64,000 nucleotides of DNA from Lacihabitans sp. LS3-19 (GTDB lineage Bacteria; Bacteroidota; Bacteroidia; Cytophagales; Spirosomataceae). Shown here in pieces: positions 44,102 to 53,391 of this stretch. Position 1 is the first letter of the stretch. The number at the start of each line of letters is the position of its first letter. The stretch spans positions 372,001 through 436,000 of the forward strand of contig NZ_RJUA01000127.1 of assembly GCF_024343575.1 (NCBI RefSeq), written 5' to 3'. The position numbers and the translations under genes were made by a program. The notes under the pieces are model-generated. The model had not been told where the DNA came from. It searched no databases and saw only the letters and a list, made by a program, of their open reading frames with translations.

Positions 44102-45184
44102 TTAGAACAATCCTTCGCAACGATTGATACAGTTCAAATCTTCGAAAGCTTCTTTTAATCTCGCGATCATAGACTCTTCACCTTTACGCAACCATACGCG
44201 TGGATCATAATATTTTTTGTTTGGAGAATCCGCACCTGAAGGATTACCTAACTGAGACTGAAGATATTCTTCATTTGCTTTGTAATATTTCAAAATACCT
44301 TCCCAAGTGCTCCATTGCATATCTGTATCGATGTTCATTTTTACGGCACCGTATTCTATCGCCTCTCTGATTTCTGCACGGCTAGAACCAGAACCTCCGT
44401 GGAATACGAAATTTACTGGCAATTCACCTGTTCCAAATTTCTCTTGGATATAATCTTGTGAGTTTTTCAAAATGATAGGCTGTAAAGAAACATTTCCTGG
44501 CTTGTAAACACCATGCACATTTCCAAATGCAGCAGCAACAGTAAAGTTTGGAGAAACACTACCCAATTCCTCATAAGCATAAGCTACTTCAGAAGGTTGT
44601 GTATATAATTTAGAGCTGTCAACGTCAGAGTTGTCAACGCCATCTTCTTCTCCACCAGTTACTCCTAATTCAATCTCAAGTGTCATGCCCATTTTGGCCA
44701 TTCTTTCAAGATATTTTTTCGAGATTTCTATATTTTCTTCAATTGGCTCTTCAGACAAATCAATCATATGAGAGCTAAACAATGGAGCTCCAGTAGCCTC
44801 AAAATGTTTCTCACCAGCATCTAACAATCCGTCAATCCAAGGCAAAAGTTTTTTTGCACAGTGGTCAGTATGCAATACCACAGGCACGCCATAAGCTTCT
44901 GCCAATTGATGTACGTGCATTGCACCAGATATTGAACCTAAAATTGCGGCTTTTTGTCCTTCGTTTGAAAGACCTTTTCCTGCATAAAACACTCCTCCAC
45001 CATTCGAAAACTGAACGATAACAGGCGAATTAACTGCCTTGGCAGTTTCTAATACTGCATTGATAGAATCTGTTCCGACAACATTTACCGCTGGAAGAGC
45101 ATAGTTATTCTCATTTGCATGACGCAACAATTGGTTAAGGGCTTCTCCCGTAACAACACCTGGCTTGATCAAAGATTGACTCAT
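44102..45184 (-). CDS. fbaA: Class II fructose-bisphosphate aldolase
   Basis: A 360-residue zinc-dependent aldolase of glycolysis and gluconeogenesis. The catalytic aspartate and zinc histidine lie in VVLHTDHCAKKLLPW (near 110); further histidines occur in FGNVHGVYKPGNV and FHGGSGSS (near 262-270), and YGAVKMNIDTDMQW closes the active site. The length suits the class IIA group of E. coli FbaA. It is monocistronic. Confidence 0.95.
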   Translation of the reverse strand: MSQSLIKPGVVTGEALNQLLRHANENNYALPAVNVVGTDSINAVLETAKAVNSPVIVQFSNGGGVFYAGKGLSNEGQKAAILGSISGAMHVHQLAEAYGVPVVLHTDHCAKKLLPWIDGLLDAGEKHFEATGAPLFSSHMIDLSEEPIEENIEISKKYLERMAKMGMTLEIELGVTGGEEDGVDNSDVDSSKLYTQPSEVAYAYEELGSVSPNFTVAAAFGNVHGVYKPGNVSLQPIILKNSQDYIQEKFGTGELPVNFVFHGGSGSSRAEIREAIEYGAVKMNIDTDMQWSTWEGILKYYKANEEYLQSQLGNPSGADSPNKKYYDPRVWLRKGEESMIARLKEAFEDLNCINRCEGLF

Positions 45185-45260
45185 AAATAAAATTTTAGAA
45201 TTAAATTAAGATTTTCTTGTATTTTCGTCCGTTGAAGAGTGTAATAGTGATATTTTGATA

Positions 45261-45268
45261 CAAAAATA
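45261..45268 (-). promoter_or_regulatory. Candidate -7 box of fbaA
   Basis: Reads TATTTTTG on the minus strand, 76 bases upstream of the fbaA start. No clear -33 box. Confidence 0.35.
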
Positions 45269-45334
45269 CGAAAAATTAACCTTTGAATATTATTAAAACT
45301 GTAAAAATAAATGTTTGAAGTAAAACAAAAGCTC

Positions 45335-46048
45335 CTATTTTCCTAAATTCAAAAACGATTTTCTCTCCATTTCCTCCATTTTTTCTATAGCATATCTAAG
45401 CATTGTTCTAGGCATAATTTTTATATTTTCTCTGATATAGAATTCAACCTTTTCTTTCCCGCCTTTTTGCCAAACCTCTCTTAGCATCCATCCTGTAGCT
45501 TTATGAATCAGATCATGTTTGTGATGAATCAAAATATCTGAGATTTTAAAGGTATCTGTAAAATTCCCTTTTCTTATAAAATAAAAGGTTGTGATTATTG
45601 AAATCCTTTCTGACCACAGATCACCACTTTTTGCGAGTTTATACAGTTTAGATTTGTCTGTTTTTTCATAAAAATAAGGGCCTAAAATGTGCATACATGA
45701 GCAATCAACTAAATCCCAATTGTTGACATATTTTAAATTTTTGAAATAAAATTCAACAAATCTCTCTATTTCATTTTCAGTTTTTGCCTTTTTAATTTGA
45801 AGTACCAAAATTGTTAAAGCCACAAATCTTACTTCATGAATTTGGTTTTCTATAAGCTTTTGCAAATCATCAAAAGTAGCTAAGTTTTTATAGTGTTTAC
45901 TTATTTGGTGCGTTTCGGGATTGGTCAAACCTACAAAAACATCACCTTCACCATATTCGCCTTTTCCATTTTTAAAATATTTAGCTTTAGATTGGGCTTT
46001 GTCTGGATTTCCCAAAAAAAGTATATCTTTAAGTATAGTTTCGTACAT
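45335..46048 (-). CDS. AlkD-like DNA alkylation repair protein
   Basis: A 237-residue HEAT-like helical protein of the AlkC/AlkD family. Typical motifs: NNWDLVDCSCMHILGPY (about 111-127), SGDLWSERISIITTFYFIR (near 142-160) and KHDLIHKATGWMLREVWQKGG (near 176-196). The family excises positively charged N3- and N7-alkyl purines by base excision. The aspartate in the WDLVD segment corresponds to the conserved catalytic-site region. It is divergent from the FMN reductase gene. Confidence 0.87.
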   Translation of the reverse strand: MYETILKDILFLGNPDKAQSKAKYFKNGKGEYGEGDVFVGLTNPETHQISKHYKNLATFDDLQKLIENQIHEVRFVALTILVLQIKKAKTENEIERFVEFYFKNLKYVNNWDLVDCSCMHILGPYFYEKTDKSKLYKLAKSGDLWSERISIITTFYFIRKGNFTDTFKISDILIHHKHDLIHKATGWMLREVWQKGGKEKVEFYIRENIKIMPRTMLRYAIEKMEEMERKSFLNLGK

Positions 46049-46117
46049 ATTTTAACGTTTTTAGAACCCTTTGGGCTAAAATTTGTTCATTAATAAATAG
46101 TAAAATTGAGAATATAA

Positions 46118-46654
46118 ATGTCAAAAAACAAAATAGGAATCATAATTGGCACAAATAGAAACCTTGCTTTTTCCGAACAAATAGCTGCATATTATCAAAA
46201 ACAACTCGAAGAAAAAGATTTTGAAACTGAGAAAATCAACTTAAAAGACCTTCCTGCAGATTTTGCTTTTACAGCTCTATATGAAAACGCTGGCAAAAAC
46301 CCAGAATTTCAAAAATTCCAAACTGTGTTAGATACGCTTGACAAAATAATTTTTATAGTTCCTGAGTACAATGGCTCATACCCAGGCGTGGTGAAAACTT
46401 GGATAGATGGCTTGAGGCATCCTGACAGTTTGAGCTATAAAAAAATTGCTTTGGTTGGCCTTTCTTCTGGCATGTTGGGAAACGCTGTAGGTCTAAGTCA
46501 CTTGAGCGATGTTTTAAGCTATCTCAATGCCAATGTTTTAGGTTTAAGGATAAAATTGGGTAATATTTCGCAACACTTTTCAGAGGGTAAATTTACCAAC
46601 GAAACATATAGACAGTTTGTAGATAAACAAATAAAACTATTTATTGATTTTTAA
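46118..46654 (+). CDS. NADPH-dependent FMN reductase family protein
   Basis: A 178-residue flavodoxin-like protein. IIIGTNRNLAFSEQIA (about 7-22) binds the FMN phosphate, and IIFIVPEYNGSYPGVVKTWIDGL (about 76-98) is the signature of the chromate reductase/azoreductase-like NAD(P)H:FMN reductases. The reaction likely involves NAD(P)H-dependent reduction of quinones or flavins. Monocistronic. Confidence 0.88.
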   Translation: MSKNKIGIIIGTNRNLAFSEQIAAYYQKQLEEKDFETEKINLKDLPADFAFTALYENAGKNPEFQKFQTVLDTLDKIIFIVPEYNGSYPGVVKTWIDGLRHPDSLSYKKIALVGLSSGMLGNAVGLSHLSDVLSYLNANVLGLRIKLGNISQHFSEGKFTNETYRQFVDKQIKLFIDF

Positions 46655-46690
46655 AAATAAGAACTAAAAATCCACGAAAAAATATTAAAA

Positions 46691-46721
46691 TTTCAATTAA
46701 CGGATTTTTATTATAATTTTG
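46691..46721 (+). promoter_or_regulatory. Promoter of the DUF1080 gene
   Basis: TTTC at 46691-46694, 19 bases, then TAATTTTG at 46714-46721. The -7 box is perfect and the -33 box has one mismatch. Confidence 0.5.
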
Positions 46722-46748
46722 GATATAATTATAACCTTACATACGAAA

Positions 46749-47537
46749 ATGAAAAAACAGATATTCGTTCAAGCATTGTCATTATTGTTCATAGGGAGTT
46801 TTGCTTCTGCTCAAAACGCTTACCCAAGCACACCGCCTGCGGTTTCGCCTATGCCAATGAAACCAGAAATGACAGAGATTTGGGATCCAGAAGTGAGGGT
46901 AGTAACCCCCGCTAAAAAACTCGGAGATGCACCTTCAGATGCAATAATATTGTTTGATGGTAAAAACCTAGATCAGTGGGTAAGCCAACTGGACATTACA
47001 AAACCTGCACCTTGGAAAATAGTAGACAATGACCACATGGAAGTAGTGCCTAAAAGTGGTGGTATACAAACAAAAATGAAGTTTGGAGATTGCCAAATTC
47101 ACATTGAATTCAGTGCTCCGGATGTGGTAGAAAACGCGGGTCAAGGAAGAGGAAACAGTGGTCTTTTCTTACAAAACAGATACGAACTTCAAATATTAGA
47201 TTCTTACAATAACAGAACTTACGCCAACGGCCAAGCTGGAAGTATATACAAAGACGTGCCTCCATTGGTTAATGCTATGCGTAGCCCTTTAGAATGGAAT
47301 ACTTATGATGTTATCTATACTGCAGTGAGATTTAAACCAGACGGTAGAGTTGATTCTCCAGCTAGAATTACTGTTTTGCACAATGGAGTTTTGGTTCAAA
47401 ACAATACCACGATTGCTGGATTGACAAATTACATTGGATTGCATTTTTATCCTGCGGCTCATGGCGAGGACGTAATATCTCTTCAAGATCACAATAACAA
47501 AACACAATTCAGAAATATCTGGATTAGAAGATTGTAA
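46749..47537 (+). CDS. Exported DUF1080 (3-keto-glycoside hydrolase-like) protein
   Basis: A 262-residue protein with a signal peptide (about 1-22, SFASAQ). The DUF1080 lectin-like beta-sandwich shows IILFDGKNLDQWVSQ, CQIHIEFSAPDVV, GRGNSGLFLQNRYELQILDSYNN and the closing FRNIWIRRL. Related proteins hydrolyse 3-keto-disaccharides in tandem with Gfo/Idh/MocA dehydrogenases, two of which are encoded at the start of this window, although they are far away. The ATG at 46749 is preferred to a TTG at 46719, which lies inside the promoter. Confidence 0.85.
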   Translation: MKKQIFVQALSLLFIGSFASAQNAYPSTPPAVSPMPMKPEMTEIWDPEVRVVTPAKKLGDAPSDAIILFDGKNLDQWVSQLDITKPAPWKIVDNDHMEVVPKSGGIQTKMKFGDCQIHIEFSAPDVVENAGQGRGNSGLFLQNRYELQILDSYNNRTYANGQAGSIYKDVPPLVNAMRSPLEWNTYDVIYTAVRFKPDGRVDSPARITVLHNGVLVQNNTTIAGLTNYIGLHFYPAAHGEDVISLQDHNNKTQFRNIWIRRL

Positions 47538-47556
47538 AAGAACTAATTTTATATTT

Positions 47557-47588
47557 AAAAGGGAGAGCTAAAACTCTTCCTTTTTTTG
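47557..47588 (+). terminator. Terminator between the DUF1080 and prmC genes
   Basis: AAGGGAGAG (47559-47567) pairs with CTCTTCCTT (47574-47582) with one G-T pair and is followed by T; it ends just before the prmC ATG. Confidence 0.75.
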
Positions 47589-47591
47589 TTT

Positions 47592-48425
47592 ATGCTAGAC
47601 CTAAAAACAGAATATCAAAAAATTTGTGAAGCTTTAAAAGTTTATGATAAAGAAGAGGCAAAGGAAATTGCATTTCTTTTATTAAATCATCTTTTGGGCA
47701 TTTCGAAAAACGATATTATTACTTCTAAAACTGTAAAAGAGGCCGAAATGAAAGATTTGGGCACTTATATTGAACGTCTAAACAATTGGGAACCTCTTCA
47801 ATATATCACAAACAAAACATGGTTTTTTGAGCATGATTTTTTTGTTGACCAAAATGTTTTAATTCCTAGACCAGAAACAGAAGAACTCGTGAGTTTAGCG
47901 ATTGCTCTAAAACCTAAAACAGTGTTAGATTTAGGTACTGGGAGCGGATGTATTCCAATAAGTATAGCTTTGACTTTAGAGAACTCACGAGTTTTCGCTA
48001 TAGATATTTCTGAAAATGCTTTGAAAGTAGCTCAAAAAAATACTTCAAACTTAAATGCAAATGTAAAATTTGAAAAAGCCAGCATACTTGATTTCGAAAA
48101 TCCATTTGATACAGCAGAATTTGATTTAATAATCAGCAATCCACCTTATGTAAAAGAAAATGAGAAACCAGAAATTAGACAAAATGTATTGAACTTCGAG
48201 CCACATTTGGCACTTTTTGTTACGGACAATGACCCATTGATTTTTTATAAAAAAATAGCTGAAATCGGTTTGAAACATTTAAAGCAAAACGGCTGTATTT
48301 TAGTAGAAATAAACACCTATTTAGGCCCAGAAACTTGTGAGGTTTTTCGAAATGCCGGCTTTAGCAAAGTAGAATTGATTAAGGATTTTTTTGAAAAAGA
48401 TAGAATGATTCGTGTAAATAGGTAA
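47592..48425 (+). CDS. prmC: Release factor glutamine methyltransferase PrmC
   Basis: A 277-residue SAM-dependent methyltransferase that methylates the GGQ glutamine of peptide chain release factors. The N-terminal helical domain is followed by the PrmC motif PRPETEELV (near 95), the SAM loop VLDLGTGSGCIPISIAL (about 111-127) and the catalytic NPPYVKENE (near 182-190). The ATG at 47592 follows the terminator T run; a TTG two codons upstream is less likely. Confidence 0.93.
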   Translation: MLDLKTEYQKICEALKVYDKEEAKEIAFLLLNHLLGISKNDIITSKTVKEAEMKDLGTYIERLNNWEPLQYITNKTWFFEHDFFVDQNVLIPRPETEELVSLAIALKPKTVLDLGTGSGCIPISIALTLENSRVFAIDISENALKVAQKNTSNLNANVKFEKASILDFENPFDTAEFDLIISNPPYVKENEKPEIRQNVLNFEPHLALFVTDNDPLIFYKKIAEIGLKHLKQNGCILVEINTYLGPETCEVFRNAGFSKVELIKDFFEKDRMIRVNR

Positions 48426-48493
48426 TCGAAATAGAAAAAAGCTCCATGCTTTAAATTTTTATAATTAAATTCACGTTTCAGACGAATTCCCAG

Positions 48494-49465
48494 ATGAACA
48501 AAATAGATAATTTATATAAAAAAATTGAAGATGTATTGACCGAAGTACACAAAGTGGTAATTGGTCAAGAATATCTTATCAATAGACTTTTAATTGGGCT
48601 TTTTACAGATGGCCATATCCTATTAGAAGGTGTGCCCGGCCTAGCTAAAACAAAAACAGTAAATACACTTGCCAAGGTTTTAGACTTAGGATTTAGAAGA
48701 GTGCAGTTTACACCCGACTTGCTACCCTCAGACTTGATAGGGACTATGATTTACAATCAAAAATCGGGTGATTTTGAAGTAAAAAAAGGGCCAATCTTTG
48801 CAAATTTAATCCTTGCTGACGAAGTAAACCGTGCTCCAGCTAAAGTTCAGTCTGCTTTATTGGAGGCAATGGCCGAGAAACAAATTACGATTGGCGAAGA
48901 GTCTTTTCAGTTAGACCCTCCATTTTTAGTAATGGCCACACAAAACCCTGTGGAGCAAGAAGGAACTTATCCTCTACCAGAAGCCCAAGTGGATAGATTT
49001 ATGATGAAGATTTTCGTCGACTATCTTGACAAGAAATCTGAACTTGAAATGATACGCAAAGTCGCTGATTTAGATTTTAAAGAATCCGTAAAGTCTGTTT
49101 TAGGGAAAAATGACATTCTTGAAATAAAAAAACTCATAAACGGAATTACGATTTCAGATATGTTGGAGAGATATATTGTAGAATTGGTTTTTGCTACTAG
49201 GAATCCAGAAGAATATGGGCTAAAAGAAGAGGCAAAATATATTCAATTTGGGGTTTCACCGAGAGCTGGAATTGCAATACATAAAGCCTCAAAAGCTTTA
49301 GCTTTTTTTGACAAAAGAGATTATGTTTTACCAGAAGACATCAAAGCAGTAGTTAGCGATGTATTCAACCACAGAATCATATTGAACTATGAAGCTGAAG
49401 CTGACGGAATAAATACCCGCCAGATCATAGATGCAATATTAAAGAAAGTGGCGATTGGAGGATGA
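48494..49465 (+). CDS. MoxR family AAA+ ATPase
   Basis: A 323-residue MoxR-type ATPase: Walker A EGVPGLAKTK (about 41-50), Walker B LILADEVNRAPAKVQ (near 104-118), sensor ATQNPVEQEGTYPLPEAQ and the C-terminal lid PRAGIAIHKASKALAF. MoxR proteins act as chaperones that assemble von Willebrand factor or metal-containing complexes and usually precede a DUF58 gene; no DUF58 gene follows here, which leaves this one unpartnered. Confidence 0.9.
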   Translation: MNKIDNLYKKIEDVLTEVHKVVIGQEYLINRLLIGLFTDGHILLEGVPGLAKTKTVNTLAKVLDLGFRRVQFTPDLLPSDLIGTMIYNQKSGDFEVKKGPIFANLILADEVNRAPAKVQSALLEAMAEKQITIGEESFQLDPPFLVMATQNPVEQEGTYPLPEAQVDRFMMKIFVDYLDKKSELEMIRKVADLDFKESVKSVLGKNDILEIKKLINGITISDMLERYIVELVFATRNPEEYGLKEEAKYIQFGVSPRAGIAIHKASKALAFFDKRDYVLPEDIKAVVSDVFNHRIILNYEAEADGINTRQIIDAILKKVAIGG

Positions 49466-49468
49466 GTT

Positions 49469-49516
49469 GATTGATTCGATTTTAGATTGATTTGATTTTA
49501 GATTGACGATTGATTC
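49469..49516. repeat. 16-bp tandem repeat GATTGATT(C/T)GATTTTA
   Basis: Two full units (49469-49484 and 49485-49500, differing at one base) and a partial third lie directly after moxR. The CGATTTTAGATT core recurs between atpA and atpG (about 51559-51578). Confidence 0.65.
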
Positions 49517-49579
49517 GATTAATTGGATTGGGGTTTGGTTAAATTGGGCTTCAGTTTTTTCTTGAAAAAAAGAAGGTTT

Positions 49580-50560
49580 TCACTCATTCAACAAAACGGC
49601 CACTTCTTTAGCGAAATAACTCAGAATAATATCTGCTCCAGCCCTTTTCATACTTAGTAACATTTCCATCATGGCTTTTTCACCATCTATCCATCCGTTT
49701 TGAGCGGCGGCCTTTATCATTGCATATTCCCCTGAAACATTATAGGCTGAAATTGGAATATTAAAATTATCTTTTAAAGCTTTTATTACATCCAAATAAC
49801 TAAATGCTGGCTTAACCATCATAATGTCGGCTCCTTCTTCAAAGTCTAATTGAGCCTCTAAAATGGCCTCCTTAACGTTAGCGGGATTCATTTGGTAGGT
49901 TTTCTTATCGCCAAACTTTGGAGCAGATTCTAAGGCATCTCTGAAAGGCCCATAAAATGCACTTGCGTATTTGGCTGTATAAGCCATTATGCTGACATCC
50001 GTAAAACCTTCGCTGTCTAATCCTCTCCTTATCGCTCCTATTCTGCCATCCATCATGTCTGAAGGTCCGATAATATCAGCTCCTGCTTTTGCTTGAGCGA
50101 TGGACATTTTTGTTAAAATCTCTACAGTTTCATCGTTTAAAATCTTTCCATTTTCAACCACACCATCATGACCATCTGAGCTATACGGATCCAATGCCAC
50201 ATCTGTCATAAGCACTATATCTGGAAACTTGGATTTTATTTCCGACAATGCTTTTAAATATAGCGTGTCTTTTACTAAACTTTCAGAGCCATATTTGTCT
50301 TTTTTGGCTTCGGGATAATTTGGAAATAAACAGATCGATCTAATACCCAATGAATGAATTTCAGCAATTTCGTGTAAAAGCGTATCTAAACTAAACCTAA
50401 AAATACCTGGCATTGATTTTATCGCAATTTTTGCTCCGCTACCTTCTTGAACAAACATCGGAAAAATAAAATCATTTAATGTCAAGGTATTTTCTTCAAC
50501 CAAAGCTCGCATAGCGGCCGTTTGTCTATTTCTTCTCGGACGTCTGTTTAGAATCTGCAT
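49580..50560 (-). CDS. hemB: Porphobilinogen synthase (ALA dehydratase)
   Basis: A 326-residue enzyme joining two 5-aminolevulinate molecules in haem synthesis. The metal loop reads DVALDPYSSDGHDG (near 120-133), with aspartates in place of the zinc-binding cysteines, so it belongs to the magnesium-dependent group. Schiff-base lysines are in AYTAKYASAFYGPFRDA and MMVKPAFSYLDVI (near 197 and 249). It is the last gene of a minus-strand run after atpG. Confidence 0.95.
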   Translation of the reverse strand: MQILNRRPRRNRQTAAMRALVEENTLTLNDFIFPMFVQEGSGAKIAIKSMPGIFRFSLDTLLHEIAEIHSLGIRSICLFPNYPEAKKDKYGSESLVKDTLYLKALSEIKSKFPDIVLMTDVALDPYSSDGHDGVVENGKILNDETVEILTKMSIAQAKAGADIIGPSDMMDGRIGAIRRGLDSEGFTDVSIMAYTAKYASAFYGPFRDALESAPKFGDKKTYQMNPANVKEAILEAQLDFEEGADIMMVKPAFSYLDVIKALKDNFNIPISAYNVSGEYAMIKAAAQNGWIDGEKAMMEMLLSMKRAGADIILSYFAKEVAVLLNE

Positions 50561-50576
50561 AAATTTTTCGTTTTCA

Positions 50577-50584
50577 CAAAGGTA
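50577..50584 (-). promoter_or_regulatory. Candidate -7 box of hemB
   Basis: Reads TACCTTTG on the minus strand, 16 bases before the hemB start and downstream of the atpG terminator. Confidence 0.45.
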
Positions 50585-50602
50585 CTGTTTAGCATTTTAG
50601 GA

Positions 50603-50640
50603 ATAAAAAAAACGCCTTGAAATTAATCAAGACGTTTTTC
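50603..50640 (-). terminator. Terminator after atpG
   Basis: AACGcCTTGA pairs with TCAAGaCGTT (50611-50620 with 50627-50636, one mismatch), followed on the minus strand by about nine T. Confidence 0.75.
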
Positions 50641-50659
50641 AAAAAGTTTATTTTTAACC

Positions 50660-51541
50660 TTAAGCTTTTAAAGCCTCTGCACCACCAACAATCTCCAAGA
50701 TTTCCTTGGTAATAGCTGCCTGACGCGATCGGTTGTATTCAATTTTCAATGCTTTTAATAGATCTCCGCCATTTTCTGTGGCTTTATCCATCGCTGTCAT
50801 TCTAGCTCCATGCTCAGAGGCATTTGAATCTAAAATGGCTTTGAAAATTGTTAATTTTATTGCTTTAGGTATCAATTCAAGAATAATCTCCTCTTCAGAT
50901 GGCTCAAAGATATAATCTACATTTGCAGTTTTTGTGTCACTACTTTCATCACTTACTAAAGGAAGAATTTTTTCCGTTTTTAGTATTTGAGTAGCAACGT
51001 TTTTAAACTCATTGTAAACTACAACTACTTCATCATATAGTCCTTCGGCATACGCAGCCATAACTTTTTCAGCAGCCTCTTTTGCTGTGTCAAAGCTTAA
51101 CCTTGTGAAAATATCCGTGAACTCATTATCAACTTTAATTCCTCTTCTTGTAAAAGCCTCGCTACCTTTTTTACCAAAAGACAAAACCGAAACATTTCCT
51201 TTTGCCAACTGCGAAGAGTAGTTATCATTGATATAAGTAAGAGCGGTTTTGATAATGTTCGAATTAAAAGCTCCACACAGACCTCTATCTGATGTTACCA
51301 TTACTATCAAAACATTATTCACCTCTCTTACTTGAGTATATGGGCTAGAGCCTCCAACTTCAGTTCCTTGCGAAACTTGTGCTATAAGTTCGTTCAACTT
51401 TTTAGCATAAGGACGCATTTGAATAATACGATCTTGGGCTCTTCTCAACTTTGCAGCCGCTACCATTTTCATGGCTTTGGTAATTTGCATTGTAGAGTTA
51501 ACCGAGGTTATTCTATTTCTTACTTCTTTTAATGAAGCCAT
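50660..51541 (-). CDS. atpG: ATP synthase F1 subunit gamma
   Basis: A 293-residue central-stalk subunit. The N-terminal helix MASLKEVRNRITSVNSTMQI and ITKAMKMVAAAKLRRAQ, the VTSDRGLCGAFNSNI motif (about 80-94), and the C-terminal helix ATENGGDLLKALKIEYNRSRQAAITKE are diagnostic. It follows atpA by 60 bases. Confidence 0.95.
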   Translation of the reverse strand: MASLKEVRNRITSVNSTMQITKAMKMVAAAKLRRAQDRIIQMRPYAKKLNELIAQVSQGTEVGGSSPYTQVREVNNVLIVMVTSDRGLCGAFNSNIIKTALTYINDNYSSQLAKGNVSVLSFGKKGSEAFTRRGIKVDNEFTDIFTRLSFDTAKEAAEKVMAAYAEGLYDEVVVVYNEFKNVATQILKTEKILPLVSDESSDTKTANVDYIFEPSEEEIILELIPKAIKLTIFKAILDSNASEHGARMTAMDKATENGGDLLKALKIEYNRSRQAAITKEILEIVGGAEALKA

Positions 51542-51601
51542 TTTCTCTAATTATGATTTACGATTTGCGATTTTAGATTAACTAAAAACCCTTATCAAAA
51601 A

Positions 51602-53185
51602 TTAAGCGTACTTCTTAGCCAAGTCTTTTCCGAAAGATATGATATAATCTGTATCTTCTTTTTCCATTTTACCTTTGGCCAAGTTTTCAAGTATTTCTGG
51701 CTTTGTATGTCTCAAAAGCGTCAAGAACTCTGATTCGTATTCTTTTACTTTTGTTACTGGTACTAAGTCCATAATACCATTTATAGATCCAAAGATTATA
51801 GCAACCTGATCTCCAACCGAAGATGGCGAATACTGTCCTTGTTTCAAAATCTCTTGGTTTCTACGTCCACGCTCAATTACCAATTTGGTTGCAGCATCTA
51901 AGTCAGAGCCAAATTTCGAGAATGCTTCAAGCTCTCTAAACTGGGCTTGGTCAAGCTTCAATGTACCCGCAACTTTCTTCATCGACTTGATCTGAGCATT
52001 ACCACCCACTCGCGATACCGAAATACCCACGTTGATTGCAGGACGGATACCCGCGTTAAACAAGTTAGACTCCAAAAATATCTGTCCGTCGGTAATAGAA
52101 ATTACGTTTGTAGGAATATATGCCGACACGTCACCCGCCTGAGTTTCAATGATTGGCAATGCTGTCAATGATCCACCACCTTTAACTTTTCCTACCAATG
52201 AAGGCGGAAGGTCGTTCATCGCTTGAGCAATTTTATCTGATTGGTTGATTTTAGCAGCACGCTCCAACAATCTTGAGTGAAGGTAAAATACGTCTCCTGG
52301 ATATGCCTCACGACCTGGTGGACGACGAAGCAATAGAGATACCTCACGATAAGCAACTGCTTGTTTAGACAAATCATCATATATAACTAAAGCTGGACGA
52401 CCAGTATCTCTGAAATACTCTCCAATAGCAGCACCTGTAAAAGGAGCAAAGAATTGCATTGGTGAAGGATCAGAAGCTCCAGCGTTAACGATCACAGTGT
52501 AATCCATAGCTCCGTAACGTCTCAAAGTTTGTTCTACAGCTTTCACTGTTGAGTTCTTTTGACCACAAGCTACATATATACAATAAACTGGCTCTCCTTT
52601 ATCAAAAAATTCTTTTTGGTTGATAATTGTATCAATACAAACGGCAGTTTTACCTGTTTGACGGTCACCAATAACCAACTCCCTTTGACCACGACCAATC
52701 GGAATCATCGCGTCAATCGCCTTGATACCTGTTTGAAGAGGCTCAGTAACTGGCTGACGATAGATAACACCAGGTGCTTTTCTTTCCAATGGCATCTCGA
52801 AAGTCTCGCCTTGAATAGGACCGTGTCCATCAATTGGCTCGGCAAGGGTGTTAACAACACGTCCGATGATACCTTCACCTACTTTTACAGAGGCGATTTC
52901 TCCAGTACGTTTTGCTACTGCACCTTCTTTGATTCCAGCCGAGTCACCTAATAATACGGCTCCTACGTTGTCTTCTTCAAGGTTAAGTGCAAGTCCTTTT
53001 AGTCCGTTTTCGAAAACGATAAGTTCTCCTTGTTGTACTTTTGAAAGTCCATAAATACGTGCAACTCCATCACCTATTTGGAGTACCGTACCTACTTCTT
53101 CTAATTCTGCTTCGGTTTTTGCACCCGCCAATTGCTCACGCAAAATTGCCGAAACTTCATCTGGTCTAACTGATGCCATGCTCAT
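51602..53185 (-). CDS. atpA: ATP synthase F1 subunit alpha
   Basis: A 527-residue subunit. The nucleotide-binding [15 protein letters not shown] (about 172-186), [48 protein letters not shown] and VGLSVSRVGG-like [11 protein letters not shown] are diagnostic. It could start at the second methionine, two codons in. No delta (atpH) or F0 genes precede it, so the usual atpBEFHAG order is broken here. Confidence 0.95.
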   Translation of the reverse strand: MSMASVRPDEVSAILREQLAGAKTEAELEEVGTVLQIGDGVARIYGLSKVQQGELIVFENGLKGLALNLEEDNVGAVLLGDSAGIKEGAVAKRTGEIASVKVGEGIIGRVVNTLAEPIDGHGPIQGETFEMPLERKAPGVIYRQPVTEPLQTGIKAIDAMIPIGRGQRELVIGDRQTGKTAVCIDTIINQKEFFDKGEPVYCIYVACGQKNSTVKAVEQTLRRYGAMDYTVIVNAGASDPSPMQFFAPFTGAAIGEYFRDTGRPALVIYDDLSKQAVAYREVSLLLRRPPGREAYPGDVFYLHSRLLERAAKINQSDKIAQAMNDLPPSLVGKVKGGGSLTALPIIETQAGDVSAYIPTNVISITDGQIFLESNLFNAGIRPAINVGISVSRVGGNAQIKSMKKVAGTLKLDQAQFRELEAFSKFGSDLDAATKLVIERGRRNQEILKQGQYSPSSVGDQVAIIFGSINGIMDLVPVTKVKEYESEFLTLLRHTKPEILENLAKGKMEKEDTDYIISFGKDLAKKYA

Positions 53186-53391
53186 TATAATTGTTAATTT
53201 AAGTCTTTTTAAAACATATTTTTAGAGAAAGGACTCTAAAAAGGGTAGTTTTTCGGGTGCGAAATAACGAAAAAAATTTCATAATTCCGATATAAAAGCA
53301 AAAAAAAGTATTAAAAGGTTGGATTATTCAAGGATTAAAGATTTTTAATATAAGTAAAAGAATAATATTTTGAAAAATTAAACTTAAAACT

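Noticed and set aside
52559-52951. 130-residue open frame on the plus strand within atpA
   Set aside because: It is antisense to a clearly conserved catalytic gene; its open frame follows from atpA codon bias.
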